A stretch of DNA of 15,317 nucleotides from Erythrobacter sp. 34-65-8 (GTDB lineage: Bacteria; Pseudomonadota; Alphaproteobacteria; Sphingomonadales; Sphingomonadaceae). Below the pieces are notes generated by a model. The model did not search any database. It saw only the letters and a program-made list of their open reading frames with translations, and had not been told where the DNA came from. This document shows, in pieces, positions 7,575 through 14,985 of the stretch; the stretch's first letter is position 1, and the number at the start of each line of letters is the position of its first letter. A program made the position numbers and the translations under genes. Location of the stretch: positions 1-15,317 of the forward strand of contig NCJP01000030.1 of assembly GCA_002278985.1 (NCBI GenBank), written 5' to 3'.

Positions 7575-8591
7575 TTACCCTGCCTTGGCCGGACCGTCGT
7601 CGGCGAAGGCGTCGGCAATCGAACAGGCCGCCGGGCCAAGGATGACGATGAACAGCACCGGCAGGATGAACAGGATCAGCGGCACGGTCATGATCGCGGG
7701 CAGACGGGCAGCCTTCTCTTCGGCGCGCATCATGCGCTCGTTGCGGAATTCGGCGGACAGTACCCGGAGCGCCGAGGCCAGCGGCGTGCCGTAGCGCTCC
7801 GTCTGGATCATGGTGGTCACCACGCCGCGCACTGCATCGAGATCGACGCGGTAGGCGAGGTTGTCGAACGCCATCTTGCGTTCCGACAGGAAGGACAGTT
7901 CGATTGCGGTGAGGGCGAATTCGTCGCCCAGTTCCGGATAGGCCCGGCCCAGTTCCTTCGCCACGCGGTTGAACGCAGCGTCGACGGTCAGACCGGCCTC
8001 GGCGCAGATCACCAGCAGGTCGAGCGCGTCGGGCAGGCCCTTGCGGATCGCGTCGACCCGCTTGTTCGACTTGTTCTTGAGGAACATTTCCGGGCCCTTG
8101 TAGCCCGCAAACAGCATGGCCCCCATGCCCGAGACCCGCTTCATCCCGCCCCAGTCCGGAAAATAGTCGATCACGTAGATAACCAGGAAGCCCAGCGCGC
8201 CGAGCACGATCGGCAGCACAATCCGGGCCGCGATAACGAAGACCGCCAGTTCACGGTTGCGGTAGCCGGCATGGGCCAGCTTCTGCTGGATGTCCTTGAT
8301 CTGGCTTTGCTGGAGCACCTTCATGCTCTCCAGCGTGTCTTTCATCCGCTCAGTGCCTTCCGACTTGCGGACCAGGCTCTGGCGCTTGCGGGAGGTGCTC
8401 TTGACGATGCCCTGCTTCAGTTCCTCGCGCCGGTCAGTCAGCGCCTTGACGCGCTTGGCCATCGGGTCGCGCACGGTCACGGCGGCATAGATCGCCATCA
8501 TCACCGCAAGCGCGGCGACACCGGCCATGATCGTGCCGACCAGCACGACATCGAAGCCGAGAAGGGTAGGGCCGGATTGCTGGTTCAACAT
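7575..8591 (-). CDS. tadC: TadC, inner-membrane platform protein of the Tad pilus (338 aa)
   Basis: TadC is one of two GspF-related platform proteins that sit in the inner membrane and link the Tad ATPase to the growing Flp pilus. A membrane segment lies at about 15-40, followed by a charged coiled region (45-105). Two hydrophobic segments follow at about 115-142 and 155-168. The type II secretion F domain runs from about 185 to 315, with the motif KGLPDALDLLVICAEAGLTVDAAF and the conserved ERYGTPLASALR. A final membrane segment covers 300-320. The length is normal. The start at 8591 lies 16 bases after the tadB stop, so the two are co-translated. It is the last gene of the operon here; no tadD, tadE, tadF or tadG follows. 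Confidence 0.93.
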   Translation of the reverse strand: MLNQQSGPTLLGFDVVLVGTIMAGVAALAVMMAIYAAVTVRDPMAKRVKALTDRREELKQGIVKSTSRKRQSLVRKSEGTERMKDTLESMKVLQQSQIKDIQQKLAHAGYRNRELAVFVIAARIVLPIVLGALGFLVIYVIDYFPDWGGMKRVSGMGAMLFAGYKGPEMFLKNKSNKRVDAIRKGLPDALDLLVICAEAGLTVDAAFNRVAKELGRAYPELGDEFALTAIELSFLSERKMAFDNLAYRVDLDAVRGVVTTMIQTERYGTPLASALRVLSAEFRNERMMRAEEKAARLPAIMTVPLILFILPVLFIVILGPAACSIADAFADDGPAKAG

Positions 8592-8607
8592 TGCGCGCGG
8601 TCCCTGC

Positions 8608-9579
8608 TCAGATCTCGAAACTGACCATCTTGGCCATGATGAAGGCCCCGATGCTCATCCACACCATGCCGCCGAGCCCGGCGACAATCAGGCGGTCGTC
8701 CACGAAAAAGCCGCCAACGTAGCTGGGGTTGATCCACCAGATCATGCCGAAGACGATGAAAGGCAGCGAGCCGACGATATAGGCCGAGGCTTTTGATTCC
8801 GAGCTCATCGCCCGGATCTTGAGCTTCATCTGCGCACGCTTGCGCAACACGTCGGCCAGGTTGGAGAGGGTTTCGGCCAGGTTGCCGCCCGTCTCGCGCT
8901 GAATGGCCAGCGTGATGCAGAAGAAGTTGAATTCAGGGATGTTGAGGCGGTCGGCGGTTTCCTGGAGGGACTCCTCCATCGTCCGGCCGATCTTGATCCG
9001 CTCGACCACGCCCTTGAATTCGATCCCGACCGGGCCGGGCACTTCCTGGGCAACGACGGTCAGGGTCTCGGTCACGGGCAGGCCCGAGCGCAGGCCGCGC
9101 ACCAGCAGTTCGATCGCGTCCGGGAACTTGGCGTTGAAGTCCCCCGTCCGCTTCTTGATGAAGTGATTGACCACCATGTGCGGCAAACCGCCGCCGACGA
9201 CCAGGCCAACGCCCAGCGCCAGGAGCGGCGCACCCGAGCGCAGGAAGATGAGCACGGCCACGCCCAGACCCACGCCGAGCGAGGCATAGGCATATTGCGA
9301 CACGGTCCATTTCTTGCCGGTCCGGTCCAGCCGGATTGCGAGGGCCGCGATGCGCGATTCCGATCCGGCGATCCGGTGCATGGTCGGCTTGCGCGCGGCA
9401 ATCGCTTTCTTGAGCTGCGATTCGACCTTGGCGTCGGTGCTTTCCGAATGGCGATAACGCAGCTGGCTGAGGCGGCGCTGGCTTTCCTTGGCCGGTGAAG
9501 GGCCGTTCAGCAGCGCGTAGCCGATCGCAAGCACTGCCATCAGTCCGCCTGCAAACAGCAGGAGCTGGAAAATGCTCAT
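8608..9579 (-). CDS. tadB: TadB, inner-membrane platform protein of the Tad pilus (323 aa)
   Basis: TadB is the partner of TadC in the inner-membrane assembly platform. It has an N-terminal membrane segment (5-24) and a charged cytoplasmic stretch (28-92). A double membrane span (about 97-135) precedes the F domain (about 150-285) with KFPDAIELLVRGLRSGLPVTETL and the matching QRETGGNLAETLSNLADVLR. Two C-terminal segments follow (267-283 and 297-316). The length is normal and all expected parts are present. The start at 9579 has GGGACAAGG upstream. In Tad operons the gene immediately before tadB normally encodes the ATPase TadA/CpaF. Here it is cpaE, only 73 bases away, so the expected neighbour is missing. 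Confidence 0.93.
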   Translation of the reverse strand: MSIFQLLLFAGGLMAVLAIGYALLNGPSPAKESQRRLSQLRYRHSESTDAKVESQLKKAIAARKPTMHRIAGSESRIAALAIRLDRTGKKWTVSQYAYASLGVGLGVAVLIFLRSGAPLLALGVGLVVGGGLPHMVVNHFIKKRTGDFNAKFPDAIELLVRGLRSGLPVTETLTVVAQEVPGPVGIEFKGVVERIKIGRTMEESLQETADRLNIPEFNFFCITLAIQRETGGNLAETLSNLADVLRKRAQMKLKIRAMSSESKASAYIVGSLPFIVFGMIWWINPSYVGGFFVDDRLIVAGLGGMVWMSIGAFIMAKMVSFEI

Positions 9580-9652
9580 GCCCTTGTCCCGCCTTTCCTT
9601 GTCACGTCATCGGTTTGGCCGGTCAGCCCGCAAGGGGCCGTGGCCGGATTGC

Positions 9653-10537
9653 TCACTGTGCCGGCTGGGTGACAGCAGCCTTCTTGTCCTTCTTGGCCAG
9701 CAGCGACTTGAGGTCGAAACTGCCCAGGAGGGACTTCTTGGCCGCAGGAACCGCAGCGTCGGCCTGTTCCTCGCTCACACCCATGATCCGTTCGGCAAGC
9801 TGCCGGATGACCGAACTGGCCTTGGATGAGCGGTTGGCTTCAAGGAATGTCTGGCCCAGCTTGGCGGCGTTGGATGCTGCCTTGAAATCGTAGGGGACAG
9901 TGAAGTCGATCGAGCGTTCGATCGAGGCTTCGAAATCGGCCTTGCTGATTTCACCAGCCCCGGTCTGCGCCTTGTTGACCACCACCATCGGCTGGGCGTG
10001 CGCCGCATTGGCTTTCAGCCACGACAGGATGCGGATCGTGTCACGCGCCGAGGCGAGTGTCATTTCGGCCGCCAGCACCACCACGTTCACGTCTGCGAAC
10101 AGGTGGGGGAAGTTGACCAGCATATTGCGCGGCAGGTCAATCACCGTCATCTCGAACGCCTGGCGGAACTCTTCCTCCAGCTGCACGAATGCCGATCCGT
10201 CGGTCATAAGGGGCGCGTTGATCGGGGCCTCGGCCGAAAGGATGGCGAGGTTCTCGTTGGCGCGGATCATGGCGCGCTCGATGAACAGGCCGTCGATGCG
10301 GCTGGGATTATCGATCGCGTCGGTCAGCCCGCGGCCCGGCTCCAGATCGAGCGCCAGCGCGCCCGTGCCGAAGTGGACGTCAAGATCAAGCAGCGCCGTC
10401 GGCAGCTTGTGATCGCTGCTGAAGGCCCAGGCAAGCGACGTTGCCAATGTCGACGCGCCGACCCCGCCGCGGGTGCCGATCACCGCCGAGGTGATGTGGC
10501 GGCGCGTGGTGGCACCATCGTTGGCGCGCGGCGCCAT
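9653..10537 (-). CDS. cpaE: CpaE, C-terminal MinD-like ATPase part (separated from its N-terminal domain)
   Basis: CpaE/TadZ is a MinD/ParA-like ATPase that places the Tad pilus machine at its site in the cell. This frame carries the ATPase domain: the deviant Walker A GTRGGVGASTLA (no KGG lysine, as is usual in CpaE), LLDLDVHFGTGALAL, the FEMTVIDLPR Walker B region, and VVVNKAQTG. It ends in a Lys-rich tail (SLLAKKDKKAAVTQPAQ). The frame is open upstream to 10573, where LRDSLTQAQAVF clearly belongs to an intact CpaE, but the start there would be TTG without a ribosome binding site. The ATG at 10537 has AGG eight bases upstream and is the best independent start (294 aa). The receiver-like domain lies in a different frame (10558-10917). 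The two parts sum to about the normal CpaE length minus a few residues. Confidence 0.75.
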   Translation of the reverse strand: MAPRANDGATTRRHITSAVIGTRGGVGASTLATSLAWAFSSDHKLPTALLDLDVHFGTGALALDLEPGRGLTDAIDNPSRIDGLFIERAMIRANENLAILSAEAPINAPLMTDGSAFVQLEEEFRQAFEMTVIDLPRNMLVNFPHLFADVNVVVLAAEMTLASARDTIRILSWLKANAAHAQPMVVVNKAQTGAGEISKADFEASIERSIDFTVPYDFKAASNAAKLGQTFLEANRSSKASSVIRQLAERIMGVSEEQADAAVPAAKKSLLGSFDLKSLLAKKDKKAAVTQPAQ

Positions 10538-10557
10538 GAACACGGCCTGCGCCTGCG

Positions 10558-10917
10558 TCAGTGAATCCCGCAACTGAGCAGATAGTCATGGATGCCCGAG
10601 CCGAGCAGGTCGCGGTAAAGGCGCACGTCGTTGACCTGGCCGATGGCGATCACCACGGTGCCGGGTTCGCAGACTTCCGCCAGGCCGTTGATGTCGCTGA
10701 GCGGATCGCCGCTTTCGGACAGGTCGACCATCAGGATATTGGGGCTCGCGGCAACGGAGAGAGACTGCACGGCATTGCGCAGCCCGCCTTTGGCGCATTT
10801 TTCCGGTGCCCAGCCCATCTCGATCACGACCGGGCGCAGCACGTCCAGCGCGGCCTCGTCGCAGATGAAGGCGGCAAAGGGATCGCGGTTCCCGTTCGGT
10901 TTCCAAGGTGCGTTCAT
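10558..10917 (-). CDS. cpaE: CpaE, N-terminal receiver-like part (frame broken before the ATPase domain)
   Basis: This 119-residue frame begins at 10917 with a strong site (AAGGGGAA, six bases upstream, overlapping the cpaD stop). It encodes the receiver-like domain that opens full-length CpaE: AAFICDEAALDVLRPVV, NILMVDLSESGDPLSDI with an Asp65 in the strand-3 position, and LYRDLLGSGIHDYLL. A normal CpaE would continue with a Lys-Pro motif and then a linker into LRDSLTQAQ. Here DYLL is followed by SCGIH and a stop, while LRDSLTQAQ appears in the minus-one frame a few bases on. This is best explained by an out-of-frame deletion of roughly 16-22 bases at about 10579-10584, though an assembly error gives the same picture. 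A lone receiver domain may be made, but full CpaE cannot. Confidence 0.75.
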   Translation of the reverse strand: MNAPWKPNGNRDPFAAFICDEAALDVLRPVVIEMGWAPEKCAKGGLRNAVQSLSVAASPNILMVDLSESGDPLSDINGLAEVCEPGTVVIAIGQVNDVRLYRDLLGSGIHDYLLSCGIH

Positions 10918-10928
10918 CGACTTTCCCC

Positions 10929-11570
10929 TTATTCGCCGGACGACGTCTGCTTGAGGCCGCCTTCGCCGGTCGGCTTCTGATCGCGGTAACTGCCAATCGC
11001 CTTGTTCGACGTGGCCACGACCGTTTCGCCGGAACCGGACTGGCCCTTGATCAGGTCTTCCGGATTGGCGACCATCGCGGCGAGGTTGCCGTTGATGGCG
11101 CATCCGTAGCCGGGCGAAGTCGCGTTGTTGTAATTCATGTCGGACTGGGCCGACCAGTCGGGACAGCCCGGCACATAGGCGGTCGAGCGGGTCAGCACGA
11201 CGCGCGCCGTGCCCGGGTTGACGTAGCCCGGGGTCACCGGAGCCCCTTCGCTCACCAGGATGCCGTGGCGGGCCGCCATCTGCGCGATCGCATCACGGGT
11301 TGCCCCGCTCATGGTCGGGTCGTCGATCGAAACCCGGTCGCCGTAGCGCAGGTCCATTGCCTCGAACCAGCCGGCCAGCCTTTGCTGCTCGGGGATTGCG
11401 AGGCCGTTGCCGCTGGTGCGGACATCGAGAGTGTAGTTGGTCCGCTCGACCACCGGTTGCTTGGTGGAATTGAGGCTGCGGTTCGTCGGCATTCCGCCAC
11501 ACGCCGAGAGCGACAGCCCGAGCGAGACGGCGATTGCGGTTGCCAGTTTGCGATTGAGTGCCTTGGGCAT
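10929..11570 (-). CDS. cpaD: CpaD, Tad pilus outer-membrane lipoprotein (213 aa)
   Basis: CpaD is a lipoprotein thought to assist or stabilise the CpaC secretin. The ATG at 11570 has AAAGG eight bases upstream; a GTG at 11579 overlaps that site and is rejected. A signal peptide ends in the lipobox LSAC with Cys24 as the lipidated residue. The core NYTLDVRTSGNGLAIPEQQRL, FEAMDLRYGDRVSIDD and the C-terminal signature GCPDW...MNYNNATSPGYGCAINGNLAAMVANPEDLIKG are those of the CpaD family, with three cysteines beyond the lipobox pattern region. The gene begins 17 bases after cpaC and its stop overlaps the cpaE ribosome binding site, so cpaC-cpaD-cpaE are tightly coupled. The C-terminal region after residue 180 is polar and probably disordered. 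Confidence 0.92.
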   Translation of the reverse strand: MPKALNRKLATAIAVSLGLSLSACGGMPTNRSLNSTKQPVVERTNYTLDVRTSGNGLAIPEQQRLAGWFEAMDLRYGDRVSIDDPTMSGATRDAIAQMAARHGILVSEGAPVTPGYVNPGTARVVLTRSTAYVPGCPDWSAQSDMNYNNATSPGYGCAINGNLAAMVANPEDLIKGQSGSGETVVATSNKAIGSYRDQKPTGEGGLKQTSSGE

Positions 11571-11587
11571 CGTGATCACCTTTCTCG

Positions 11588-13264
11588 TTAGAGGCTGAAG
11601 CCGGGGGCGACAGCGACGTCCTTGCCCTCGCTGCCCTTGTTCTTCGGTTTCCGGTCGGCGGAACGCTTCGGCTCGGCAGACTGTGCGCCGGGCAGCACCG
11701 CTGCCGGATCGATCCGGGAGACGGCCGGAGGCGTGCCATCGCGGTCCTGTGCGCTTGGCATCGGCCGGCTTTCGCCGCTCTTGCCGGCATTGTCGCGGAA
11801 GCCGAGCAGGCTTTCGAGCTCGCTGGCGGCGTGGAAACCGTCAGTCGGCAGCTTGATGTCGCCGTCGCTGACCGGATTGACCAGATAGGGGGTCACCACG
11901 ATCACCAGCTCGGTTTCGCCCTTCCGGAACGAGCGCGAGCGGAACAGGTTGCCCAGGATCGGCACGTCGCCCGCGCCGGGTGCCTTGTCGATCGTGCTCT
12001 GCGCGTTGCTGCTCATCAGGCCGGCAATCATGAAGCTCTGGCCGGAGCCCAGCTCCACGGTGGTTTCCGCCCGGCGGATGGTCAGGGCCGGGATCTGGAA
12101 GCCGTTCAGGGTAACCGCACCCTGACTCGACAATTCGGAGACTTCCGGGCGCACGCGGATGGAAATCCGTCCGTTCGACAGCACCACCGGCGTGTAGGCC
12201 AGGCTGACCCCAAACTTGCGATACTCGATCGCCGTGGTGCCGAGGCCCTGGCTGATCGGGATCGGGAATTCGCCGCCGGCCAGGAATTCGGCCGTTTCGC
12301 CCGAAAGGGCAGTGAGGTTGGGCTGCGACAGAGTGGTAACCAGGCCGTTCTGCTCGCCCAGGTCCAGCGCGCCGAGCAGGTCAAGGCCAAGGAACTTGGT
12401 GGCTAGACCCAGGGTGGTTCCGCCAACGATTGGATTGACGGACGTGCCGGGCACTTCGACAAACTGGCCGGGGTTGTTGATGTCCGGAACCAGGACACGC
12501 ACCTGGTTGCCTACGCCAGTGGCGGTGCCGGGACGAAACGTCGAAGAGAAGCCGGTGCGGCCCTGGCCGACCCCGAACTGAATTCCGCTGCTACCGTCAA
12601 TCGTGGTCAGGTTGGTGCCGATCTCGCGAACCAGCGAGCGGCTGACTTCAGCGAAGCGCACCTGCAGGTTGACCTGCAGCGGGGTCGCCATCTTCAGGCG
12701 GCTGATCACGTTCGTCTCTTCACCGACGAAGGCCTGGACCAGGCGCTCGGCTTCAGCCGCATCTTCCGGTGCGGCGATGATGCCGGTCAGCAGCACTGTG
12801 TTGGTGCCCATGGTCGAGACCGCGATCTTCGCTTCCGGCATGGCCAGCGCCAGCATCTGATCGACGCTGCCGATGTTGTTGCCCACGCGGACATTGGCTG
12901 ACCAGACAATGTCGCCGGCAGCGTTGCTCGCATAGACGGTCGTCTCGCCGCCGGTCTTGCCGAAGACATAGAGCTGGCGGGACGATTTCACCTGCACGTC
13001 GGCGATGCCGTCGTTGGCGATGAAGACGTCGGCCATGTTGCCGGGCACGCTGATCAGCTCGCCGCGCCCGATCGAAAGGACAATCGTCTGGGCCGGTTTG
13101 ACAACCGCCTGGGCAAAGGCCGCGCCGGTGCCGACCGAGGCCAGCGGGGCCAGGGCGAGGCTGGCAAGCAGCGCGGTGGTGGTCAGGCGATATTTCATGC
13201 TCTTGCCCTTCGATTGGCCGTTACGGGCCGGTTCGGTGCGGAAGCTGTTGGTGTGGTTGCTCAT
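11588..13264 (-). CDS. cpaC: CpaC, Tad pilus secretin (558 aa)
   Basis: CpaC (RcpA in other systems) forms the outer-membrane ring through which the Flp pilus passes. The signal peptide occupies about residues 23-52 (MKYRLTTTALLASLALAP...AFAQ) after a 22-residue polar leader. The ATG at 13264 has a strong purine-rich site (GAGGGGGGA), but the ATG at 13198 directly before the hydrophobic core is a real alternative. The N-terminal pilus domain (about 58-120) contains VLSIGRGELISVPGNMADVF and SRQLYVFGKTGGETTVY. A BON-like segment lies at about 150-182. The secretin domain runs from about 300 to 495, with LSQPNLTALSGETAEFLAGGEFP, the GVSLAYTPVV strand and VPILGNLFRS. After it comes a long polar, Pro/Lys-rich tail (about 500-558) of unknown role. 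The gene starts 10 bases after the cpaB stop. Confidence 0.94.
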   Translation of the reverse strand: MSNHTNSFRTEPARNGQSKGKSMKYRLTTTALLASLALAPLASVGTGAAFAQAVVKPAQTIVLSIGRGELISVPGNMADVFIANDGIADVQVKSSRQLYVFGKTGGETTVYASNAAGDIVWSANVRVGNNIGSVDQMLALAMPEAKIAVSTMGTNTVLLTGIIAAPEDAAEAERLVQAFVGEETNVISRLKMATPLQVNLQVRFAEVSRSLVREIGTNLTTIDGSSGIQFGVGQGRTGFSSTFRPGTATGVGNQVRVLVPDINNPGQFVEVPGTSVNPIVGGTTLGLATKFLGLDLLGALDLGEQNGLVTTLSQPNLTALSGETAEFLAGGEFPIPISQGLGTTAIEYRKFGVSLAYTPVVLSNGRISIRVRPEVSELSSQGAVTLNGFQIPALTIRRAETTVELGSGQSFMIAGLMSSNAQSTIDKAPGAGDVPILGNLFRSRSFRKGETELVIVVTPYLVNPVSDGDIKLPTDGFHAASELESLLGFRDNAGKSGESRPMPSAQDRDGTPPAVSRIDPAAVLPGAQSAEPKRSADRKPKNKGSEGKDVAVAPGFSL

Positions 13265-13274
13265 GGTTCCCCCC

Positions 13275-14306
13275 TCAGCGTCCGCCGCCGGTCTTGCCGA
13301 TGGCTTCTTCAGTGGTAATCTTGCCGCGGGTAACCCGCACGGTCGGGCCCTTGGGCACGGTCGGCTGGGCCGCTGGTGCGCCGGACACGGCCATTTCCGG
13401 TGCCGGAGCCGATCCGGTCTGGCGCTGCGGCGGCATCGAGGTGCGCTGGAAGCGCGATACGTCGCCGCCGGTCACGAAGCTGGCACCCTTGTCGATCGGG
13501 CGGGCCATGGCCTGGCGCAGCAGCTTCTCTTCCTGTTCAGGCGTGGCATTGTCGGGGATCTTCACGTCGCCCGATGCGATGGCCCGCTCCAGCTCGCTCT
13601 GGTTGTCGGAGATCGAGCGCAGCGACAGGCTGAGCGTTCCGATGGTCTGCGCGACTGCGACCTTCTCCGCGATCTTCGGGGTCACTTCGAGCGTCACGGT
13701 GCGGAATGCACGGACCACGGTGCGGCCCTGTTCGTCCGAGGTGCTTTCGGTCGACTGGTCGGTTGCCAGGACCCGCAGGTTGCGCAGGATGGTTTCGGAA
13801 GCCTTGAGCCCTTCGCTGCCGCCGTCGCCCTTGACCGTCTGAGTCAGGACGAGGTCGACCCGGTCACCCGGGAAGACAAACCCGGCAACGCCGGTCTTGG
13901 CCGACACAGGCACCGTGACGGCGCGCATCCCGGGGCCGAGCGCTGCGGCCAGGAAGCCGCGGTCGCCAGGGGCCACCAGCGAGCCCTGGGTTACCGGCTC
14001 GCCTGCGGTAATGGGAAAGCGGACAACGGTGCCGATCAGCTTGCTGATGTCGGATTCGCCGTCGATGAAATAGGCATCCTGCACCAGCTCTTCCGGCCAT
14101 TGCTGGAAACCGATCGCATCGGCGGTGATGATCGTGCCGACTGGCAGGGCACGGTTCGACACCAGCACCTTGGGTCCCACCGGCTTCTGCGGCACTGCCT
14201 CGGCCTGCGGGGTCGCTGCCCCGGCGAACATGCTCCGCGCGATGAGCGCCGTACCGATCGCGATGACCAGTGCCCCCAGCAGCAGAACCAGCTTTTTCCT
14301 GTCCAT
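13275..14306 (-). CDS. cpaB: CpaB, periplasmic Tad pilus assembly protein (343 aa)
   Basis: CpaB (RcpC) is an inner-membrane-anchored periplasmic protein that works with the secretin. An N-terminal membrane anchor (MDRKKLVLLLGALVIAIGTALIA) is followed by a SAF domain (about 45-110) with VLVSNRALPVGTIITADAI and GTVVRFPITAGEPVTQGSL. The CpaB/RcpC core (about 118-245) contains GMRAVTVPVSAKTGVAGFVFPGDRVDLVLT and the LEVTPKIAEKVAVAQTIGTLSLSLRS stretch. The last 80 residues are Pro- and Gln-rich and probably disordered. The start at 14306 has AGGGGG about 12 bases upstream. The 83-base gap to cpaA contains no terminator I can see, so transcription probably runs through from cpaA. Confidence 0.94.
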   Translation of the reverse strand: MDRKKLVLLLGALVIAIGTALIARSMFAGAATPQAEAVPQKPVGPKVLVSNRALPVGTIITADAIGFQQWPEELVQDAYFIDGESDISKLIGTVVRFPITAGEPVTQGSLVAPGDRGFLAAALGPGMRAVTVPVSAKTGVAGFVFPGDRVDLVLTQTVKGDGGSEGLKASETILRNLRVLATDQSTESTSDEQGRTVVRAFRTVTLEVTPKIAEKVAVAQTIGTLSLSLRSISDNQSELERAIASGDVKIPDNATPEQEEKLLRQAMARPIDKGASFVTGGDVSRFQRTSMPPQRQTGSAPAPEMAVSGAPAAQPTVPKGPTVRVTRGKITTEEAIGKTGGGR

Positions 14307-14389
14307 GGCTATTCAAGCCCCCTGTTCAGCCCGGCAGTTGCGGGCAGGTGTAGTTTGTGTCGTTAATCCGTGACTGGTTAAAATCGGGT

Positions 14390-14881
14390 TCACCCCGTTC
14401 CGAGACTGGCGCCCGCCAGCGGCAGGTAGTGCGTGCCCAGTACCCACAGGCCGGCCGCGGAAATGGCCACGCCGTAAGGCACGGCCAGCTTGTCGCGCCG
14501 CCGTTTCATCACGTGGCGCACGCCCAGCACCACGGTGAGCACACCGCCCGCCAGCGCCATCACGATCAGAAGCCTGAGGAACCAGGTCGGCTCGATCCAC
14601 AGCGCGAGAGCGGTGAGCAGCTTGACGTCGCCGCCACCCATCATGCGCAGGGCGAACAGGACGGCCAGCACCACGAAAGCCGCCACCGCCACGCCGAACT
14701 GCATGGCCACGTCCGGCCAGAGCGCATAGCCTGACGACCACCAGAACAGCGGCGCGCCCAGCACGATCGCGCCGTTCAGCCAGTTGTCGATCTGACGCCG
14801 CCTGAGATCGGTGACTGCGGCAACAACCAGTGCGATTGCCAAGCCGCAGAGCAGCCCGTAGTGGAGATAACCGTCCAGCAT
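14390..14881 (-). CDS. cpaA: CpaA, A24-family prepilin peptidase of the Tad pilus (163 aa)
   Basis: CpaA (TadV type) is the membrane aspartic protease that removes the leader of Flp prepilin and pseudopilins. It is the short form of the A24 family, with about five or six membrane segments and no large methylase domain. Both catalytic aspartates are present: Asp25 in TDLRRRQIDN and Asp85 in the GGGDVKLL (GxGD) motif. The PYGVAI segment (135-140) is also conserved in this group. It is the first gene of the minus-strand Tad operon. Only about 104 bases separate it from the divergent hydrolase gene, and this gap must hold the operon promoter. The pilin gene that CpaA would process is not next to it, unlike the pilA-cpaA arrangement of Caulobacter. 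Confidence 0.93.
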   Translation of the reverse strand: MLDGYLHYGLLCGLAIALVVAAVTDLRRRQIDNWLNGAIVLGAPLFWWSSGYALWPDVAMQFGVAVAAFVVLAVLFALRMMGGGDVKLLTALALWIEPTWFLRLLIVMALAGGVLTVVLGVRHVMKRRRDKLAVPYGVAISAAGLWVLGTHYLPLAGASLGTG

Positions 14882-14985
14882 GATGCCCCCAAAGGTCCCC
14901 TTAGGAGGCTGGTGCTACAGGCGATGGCTTACCAAAAAGTAACCACCCCGTTGAGGCCAGCGTTAGGCAAGCAGGCAAAGCCCGG

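Noticed and set aside
9580..9652. Remnant of a cpaF gene in the cpaE-tadB gap
   Set aside because: I translated the gap by eye in the frames available and saw no Walker motif or recognisable C-terminal CpaF sequence; 73 bases is too short to support a remnant.
10558..10600. Programmed ribosomal frameshift joining the two cpaE frames
   Set aside because: No slippery heptamer is visible near CTGCTCAGTTGCGGG, and shifting there would still leave out the K-P motif and linker. A small deletion or assembly error fits better.
13005..14366. Long open frame on the plus strand (453 codons)
   Set aside because: It is antisense to cpaC and cpaB, which have clear family motifs. Its translation shows no domain, it is rich in Arg/Gly/His as expected from a high-GC opposite strand, and it lacks a ribosome binding site.
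14882..14985. Promoter with TTAC-n6-GTAA inverted repeat between cpaA and the hydrolase gene
   Set aside because: The arms are only four bases and I could not fit a credible -35/-10 pair on either strand, so I do not call a specific site although promoters must lie here.
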